DNA of 64,000 nt. It comes from Eonycteris spelaea. Its lineage: Eukaryota; Chordata; Mammalia; Chiroptera; Pteropodidae. Made by a program: the position numbers and the translations under genes. The DNA lies in contig PUFA01000092.1 in assembly GCA_003508835.1 (NCBI GenBank), forward strand, positions 2,232,001 to 2,296,000, written 5' to 3'. Below the pieces are notes generated by a model. It was given only the letters and a program-made list of their open reading frames with translations, did not search any database and was not told the DNA's origin. Of the stretch, positions 58,577 through 64,000 are shown one piece after another; position 1 is the stretch's first letter, and each line of letters starts with the position of its first letter.

Positions 58577-59340
58577 AAGAAAGAGAATCCCTTGTGGAGA
58601 AAAAGGAACCCTCATACACTGCTGGTGGGACTGCAAATTGATACAGTCACTATGGAAAATAGTATGGAGATTCCTCAAAATACTAAGAATTTATCTACCA
58701 TGTGATCCAGCAATCCCTCTACTGGGTATTTACTCCAAATACTTAACAAATCATATTCATTAAGATATTTGCACGCCAATGTTCATAGCAGCATTATTCA
58801 CAGTGGCCAGGACATGGAAACAATCAAAGTATCCTATGATAGATGATTGACTAAAGAAGCTCTGGTACATATTTACAATGGAATATTACTTAGCCATAAG
58901 AAGAGATGAAATACAGCCATTTGCAACGACATGTATGGAACTTGAGATAATCATGCTAAGTGAAATAAACCGGCCTGAAAAAGTTGAAAATCACATGATA
59001 TCACTTACGTGTGGGATAGAAACCTAAAAGCAGCAAAGGAACAGGACAAACAAACAGAGACTCATGGACATGGACTATAGACTAGTGGTTACCAGAGTGT
59101 AGGGTGTGGGGGAGGAGGGTGGAGGTAGATGGGGTAAAGGGGGTCAAATATTGGAGGTAGAGGGAGGGTGGAGTGGGTAAAGGGGGTCAAATATATGGTA
59201 ACTGAAGGAAACTGGATTTTGAGTGGTGAACATACAATAGAATATACAGATGTTAAATTATAATGTACACCTGAAAATTATATAATTATATTAACCAATG
59301 TTATCCCAATAAATTTAAGAAAAGAAAGAGAGAATCCCTT
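58577..59340 (+). mobile_element. 5'-truncated younger L1 (bat-like 3' UTR) with TSD
   Basis: L1 body 58594-59321 starts inside the ORF2 C-terminus (gagaaaaaggaaccctcata, ctggtgggactgcaaattga, ccatgtgatccagcaatccc, gcatattcacagtggcc-like, caatggaatattacttagcc). It runs through the 3' UTR (ggtaactgaaggaaactgga, tgagtggtgaacatacaata, aatgtacacctgaaaattat, ttaaccaatgttatcccaat, aaatttaag). Flanking repeats aagaaagagaatccctt (58577-58593) and the same with an extra ag (59322-59340) are the target duplication. The implied nick, tctt/aa, fits L1 endonuclease. A G-rich tandem duplication lies in the 3' UTR (about 59112-59194, period 43). Only the end of ORF2 is present and it is not functional. Confidence 0.88.
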
Positions 59341-60419
59341 TAACTTTTCCTGGTCAGCTCCCCTTGGCTCCATTTTCTTGTCCTACCACACCAACATATT
59401 TTTTTTTTCTATGAAGAAAACTTGCTGATTAATAAGAGCTTCTATAAAGTGAATTTCATTATGCAAACCATACTTGGTAATAACTATATTAATAATTTGT
59501 TAAATTTAACATACTACATTTTCTTAATCAGAAAGTAGACTATTTGTAGGTGCTTGACTTTTTATTTCAACATTTAAAGAGTTTTAAAGACTCTATATAA
59601 TAAATTTATGAACCACATCTCTGACTTTTTTTTTTCTGTAGAATTTAAATGATTTTGGTGTATATTGAGAGATGGATTCTAGACATTGTGGAAAGACACA
59701 TGGATTTAAGTGGCATACCAGGTATCTAAAGGCAGATTCAGGTTTTGCAGAGTCCAAAGCTTATATGATTTGGGCACTCACTTTAATAAAAATAATACAA
59801 AATGATGAATACATATTTCAAAATTTGGCAGGGGATCGTGTGAGGTCAGGGTCTTCAAGAGTTGGCTTTCTTGACTCCATGGTAAGTATACTTTTATAGC
59901 CAGTGAATTGTTGGCCTTGGAAGCATAGGAAGTTCTTACAGGATGGGCTCACGGGCATAGTAGGGTGATATTGCAATATTCTGCTTAGAGAAGTTAAGAA
60001 TACTGGATTTAATCCTACAGAGAAATATCAAAACTACTTTTTTGTTTCTTCCCTTTGATTATAATCTTAACTATTCTGTACTGGTTGTTAATTGCTATGG
60101 TGATGGAGGGGAATTAGAATTGGAGAAGTTTATATAAAATGTGAAGGAGTAATCTATAAAAATTTTTGTGAAAGTATTCTCTTTTGAGTTGAGCTTGAGA
60201 CATTTCATTTTTTGTTACTGTGTTGCCAGTTGGCACTACATGGGCTGTAGTTTTCTTCATTTATGTCACCCAAATTGATCTTCATGATGTTTTTTCATAA
60301 GGATGAGATTTCTGGTACAATAGCAATCCCTATTCTGTGATACTTATCAATCACCTACGATATGCAAGAACACTACTGGATGTCTGGGGAAAATATACTA
60401 CATGAGAGAATTATCTAGG
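59341..60419. other. No feature assigned
   Basis: AT-rich; T run at 59399-59409 and 59627-59636. No gene or named repeat. Confidence 0.4.
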
Positions 60420-61140
60420 GCCCCACATGGGCCATGGTGAGGGGTTTGGGTATTGCTTCATGTGTAATGGAAAACCATTGCCGATTTTAATACAAGAGCG
60501 TGACGTAATCTGATTTATGTTTTTAAAAGCTGACTTTAGCTGCTGAGTTGAAAATGAGCTGGAAGAGGCAGGAGTAAAAGCACAAAGACCAAATGGGAGC
60601 TATTGCAGGGGTCTCTGGCAGGTTGTGATGCTTGAGTAGAGATACATTGGAAGGTTTGGAATCTAGGTATGTTTTAGCAGAAGAGTTGATTCAGCTTTAT
60701 GGTTGATTGTGTGAGGGTGATGGAGAGTTAGGGTTGATGAATGGGAGGACTCAGGGATATTCAGAGGTTTTGGCTTTAGAAAAGTTCTTGATAGCAGCGC
60801 CAACAAAGCCTGGGAAGGAATTGGCTTAGAGGAAGAAATCGAGAGTTTGGGGAGGGGCACATTAAGTTTGAGATACCTATTATATATGCATGTAGCGATG
60901 TCAAATAGACAATTTATGAATACATGAGTCTGGAGATATGTGGGAAAACCGAGGCAGGGAATATTAGAAGTTATGCAACTATACAAGGTGACCTAGTCAG
61001 AGAAAGTAGATTCAGGGGTGAGAGGGGCCTTGGAAGCCTGGAAGGGAGAGTGGGAGTTGGCCAACCTTTTGAGGTTTACAAAGGAAGCAGAAATGGAAAT
61101 GTAGGAGACATAGGCAGTCATGCCAGAGTAAGCAAATTTT
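60420..61140 (+). repeat. Old unassigned long mammalian repeat, copy C (middle part)
   Basis: Ordered blocks: taatggaaaaccattgccga, agcgtgacgtaatctgattt, a gtttttaaaagctgactttag block, gctattgcaggggtctctgg, ttaagtttgagatacctatt and acatgagtctggagatatgt. These correspond to the middle of copy B (25080-26440), for example the aagtttgagatacct block against aatttgagatatctgtcaga at 25942. Confidence 0.5.
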
Positions 61141-61292
61141 TAATAGGGAAGCACAAAGACAGAGCTTTTGATATTTTTCTTTAAGAGAGACTTGCCCAAT
61201 ATATTCCAATTTTGACATGGGCTACTGGTGTTTTGATCTTAAAATTTTTCTAAGTAACATTTTTAAATTAACCAATACTTTCACTTTGTTAT

Positions 61293-61664
61293 GAGATGAA
61301 TTGTCCCCAGAATTCCTATATTGAAGTCCCTACCCCTAGTACCTCAGAATGTGACTGTATTTGGAGACAAGGTCTTTAAAGAGGTACTTAAGTTAAAATT
61401 AGGTCTTTACGGTGTGTCTTAACCAAGATGACTAGTGCCCTTATAGAGAGAAGAGATTCGGACACAAACGTGCATGCACACACAGGAAAGACCACATGGC
61501 GACACAGTGTGAAGTGCTTATCTGAAATCCAAGAAGCAAGAACTCTGAAGAAACCTACTTTGCTGACATCTTGAACTTGGACTTCTAGCCTCCAAAATGG
61601 TGAAAAAGGAAATTTTTATTGTTTAAGCCACTCAATCTATGGCTGTCCTACAAACTAATGTGCA
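61293..61664 (+). mobile_element. MLT1-like (MaLR) LTR
   Basis: tgagatgaattgtccccaga, ttcctatattgaagtcccta, tgtgactgtatttggagaca, tagtgcccttatagagagaa, gacttctagcctccaaaatg, a ttttattgtttaagccactc block, and a ctaatgtgca end. Canonical MLT1 order with TG...CA ends. No internal sequence. Confidence 0.8.
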
Positions 61665-62214
61665 CTCCTTGTTTTCATTTTTCAGTAGAATCTGAAATTG
61701 TCAACTAACCATTAAAAATGATCACATTTTATTAAGTTCAGATATCAGTTTAGCTGGAGTAGAAGAGTTCCAAAATAACAGAGATGAGATGGAAGTTTAC
61801 TTTTCTCACAAAGTAAACTTTTTCACATTAAGAATCTGGGTGTAAGTCCAGAACTGATGTGATCACTCCATGGTGTGAGGCACCCAAGTTCTTTCTAAAA
61901 TTTTGCTCTGTCATCCTTGTTTTCCTTTTTCCACATGCACATATCCAAAAATAGCTCACCTCATGTCTACATTTCAAGAGGAATAAAGGGCACAATCGGC
62001 CCTTTAAGGAAGTGACCTGAAAACTGCATGTCACTTACCTGTACAGACCATTGATCAGGACTTAGTCATGTGGCCATGAGGAATGAGACCAATTAAAAAG
62101 TGTGCATTCTACTATTGGAGAGAAGAAAATTGTTTACAAAAGTTTTATTTTTATTGGGCACTAAAAATTTAAATTTAATTTCTTACTTTGATTTTATCTT
62201 ATCATTATCATTTC

Positions 62215-62560
62215 TATTTTTAACCTATTTTTAAAAACAAGATATAATTTATATAACATAGTTTCATGTGTATAACATAATGATCTGATACTTATATATT
62301 TTGTGAAATGATCACCTCAATAAGCAGTTAACATCCATTCCTATACATAGTTTCTTGTGATGAGAACTTTTAAGATCTAGTCTCTTAAAAATTTTCAATA
62401 TACAATGCTGTATTATAGGCATCCTAGTGTACATTACATCCCCACGACTAATTTATTTTATAACTGGAAGTTTGTATCTTTTGGACACCTGCAAAAATTC
62501 TTATTTATAACACTTAAAGTTTATTTCCTAAAATTATTTGTCCTGTACAGTTTAAACAAC
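62215..62560 (-). mobile_element. L1 3' UTR, antisense
   Basis: aaacaagatataatttatat, catgtgtataacataatgat, gatcacctcaataagcagtt, then atttattttataactggaag and tttgtatcttttggacacct. Same 3' UTR class as the L1 partner in the U6 chimera, but more complete. Confidence 0.7.
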
Positions 62561-62946
62561 CATATAGTATATTTTTCCTTTTCTCTTTCCCAATCGTGAT
62601 ATCGTAGAGAACAAAATAAGGCTTTGTCACTATTTCCTGATTTTCTTTCTCACTTATAAAATTAAAAGATTTGTTAGCTATCTTTAGGATTCCTTCAAGA
62701 TAAAATTTCTATGAATCTGTACTATTCAACATGTATTCTACATATCATAGGCAGTGAGAAATGTGATATATATGTCAATGTGATTGTCATGTACAATCAA
62801 TGTTTGATGAATTATTTATTTTTAAATAACTAGTCATGTAGTTCCTAGAAAGATCGTCTCTATTAAAAAACAAAAAAGAAAAACCCAGAAGAAAATATTT
62901 ACAACATTGTGTCCGAGTCATTTCCAATATGTTCATACATATTACA

Positions 62947-62960
62947 CCACAAGGTGGCAG
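62947..62960 (+). promoter_or_regulatory. Candidate CTCF-binding motif
   Basis: ccacaaggtggcag matches the CTCF core pattern CCAS.AG.KGGCRG at almost every informative position. It lies in sequence with no recognised repeat. Motif only; occupancy cannot be judged from sequence. Confidence 0.45.
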
Positions 62961-64000
62961 CAGTAGAGAAAGTTCCCTTTTTTTCCTCAGGCAGAAAACA
63001 AAACAAAACAAAACTGTTTGGACAAATATCACAAGTAGGTACTTTTTTTCTTCCTCTGCTTCGCATGTACATCCTCATGCTGATTAGGCAAGAGGGGCAA
63101 AATTTTGTTTTGTGTGCATCTGAAAAAAATAAGAAAACTTAAATGTTGGTAATTATTCAAGAATGCAAAAATGAGAATATCTCGAAACCATAAATACATG
63201 AAAAATGTATTAGCAGATGTTCACGTAGTTATAGAAGACGGAAGTCCACAATTTCATATTCCTCGCATTTCCCGTAGTTTCGTTCATGCAGCGGTAGTTT
63301 AGCAGCCTAGAGCTTCTCTGCTCTTTTCAAATACAGTATAATAATTTTATAATCAGCAATATATTCAATTACTATGTAAGTGGCATTAGAGCTGTAATTT
63401 TCTTAATATAGACATAATATTTATTACTGAATATAATGCATATTTTATAGAATAAAGTAGAAAAATATTTACACTTTCAAAAATGTATGACTATTCTAGT
63501 TGAGTCCAGGGAGCAAAATTTAAACAAACATTTTTTTTGCTGTTATCATAGACAACTAAGTCATTTAAGATGTGAACGGCCCTTGGGAATTATATAATCG
63601 GAAAGCTAAAACTCTGAGATATAAATTAGCAATAGGATTTCAGTTTAATGTTTACATGATGTAAATGGAATTTCAAAAGCACCTTGGCATCGTTAAGAAT
63701 CACATCTCAGTTTGGGAAAGCTAGTTTTCCTGACTGCTCATTAGAATTGCTCTTGATTGTTAACGGCCAAAAATGCAGTTAATCACCAAACCTCCCACCT
63801 TTCCTATCAGAGGCACAACCCATGTCAGAGGTGTATTTCTTAGCTCCTCATTTTTTCAAATAACCAGTTAGGTGCTGGGCTTATGATTACCATAGAAACC
63901 TTAATGTGGGCAAATACCTTCATTTTCTATTGTGCTGTGCTCTGGTCTGAAACATTCAGCAGGTACTGCCCTGCTGAGTCTGGTGAACATGGTCACCTGA
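62961..64000. other. Apparently single-copy sequence, no gene assigned
   Basis: No repeat family recognised. 63250-63300 has several CpG sites (cctcgcatttcccgtag, ttcgttcatgcagcgg) against an AT-rich background. 63640-63990 is less AT-skewed. Either could be a conserved non-coding element, but this is untested. Confidence 0.35.

Noticed and set aside
1..64000. CRISPR arrays, operons, bacterial or phage systems
   Set aside because: No spaced identical repeats, no long bacterial-type reading frames. All repeats belong to mammalian families.

Overview
The window looks like an AT-rich, gene-poor stretch of a placental mammal nuclear genome: deep intergenic DNA or the inside of a very long intron. 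I find no convincing cellular protein-coding exon. The longest open frames are about 120 codons, and the ones I examined are random, lie inside repeats or run across microsatellites. Most recognisable content is retrotransposon debris of different ages: mammal-wide MIR and L2, old L1M-type LINEs, MaLR/ERVL-type LTRs and one Tigger DNA transposon, with a thin layer of younger insertions. The 3' UTRs of the younger L1s at 58594-59321, 36605-36950 and 44913-45034 are of the type known from laurasiatherians, and the first resembles bat L1s most. I see no Alu, carnivore, ruminant, equine or vespertilionid-bat tRNA SINE. My best guess is a bat from a lineage poor in young SINEs. This rests on memory of repeat families and has not been searched.

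Layout. 1-8.3 kb: Tigger2-like element, MIRs, a long unassigned old repeat (copy A), and an antisense retroviral LTR of about 479 bp inside an L2. 8.6-11.0 kb: 3' half of an old L1. 11-17.4 kb: mostly unassigned, with one ERVL-type LTR (12.6 kb), an isolated CpG/GC-rich pocket (15.6 kb) and a perfect AT palindrome (16.6 kb). 17.4-18.3 kb: one MaLR LTR nested inside another. 18.3-24.4 kb: nothing assigned except simple sequence. 24.4-26.4 kb: L2 and a long copy (B) of the unassigned repeat. 29-36 kb: microsatellites, MIRs, L1 pieces and two more LTRs. 36.2-42.2 kb: a cluster of retroviral debris (LTR-like block, antisense gag-like remnant, antisense LTR candidate) interrupted by an L1. 42.5-46.3 kb: stacked antisense L1 3' ends. 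48.8-50.7 kb: old L1 ends and an LTR fragment. 54.4-59.4 kb: L2, a broken L1 ORF2 with an unidentified retrocopy inside it, an inverted L1 fragment and a younger L1 with target-site duplication. 60.4-62.6 kb: repeat copy C, an MLT1-like LTR and an antisense L1. 62.6-64 kb: apparently single-copy sequence with a CTCF-like motif.

The most interesting content is four small retroposition products with readable boundaries, made by L1 machinery acting on unusual templates. They are: a U6 snRNA/L1 chimeric retropseudogene with 15-bp direct repeats (44879-45151); a tiny tailless insertion of the 5' half of tRNA-Cys, broken in the anticodon loop and flanked by perfect 13-bp repeats (38793-38845); a 443-bp antisense retrocopy of an unidentified A-tailed transcript inside L1 ORF2 (55819-56285); and a perfect 23-bp inverted repeat with a 54-nt spacer that suggests a template switch (39755-39854).
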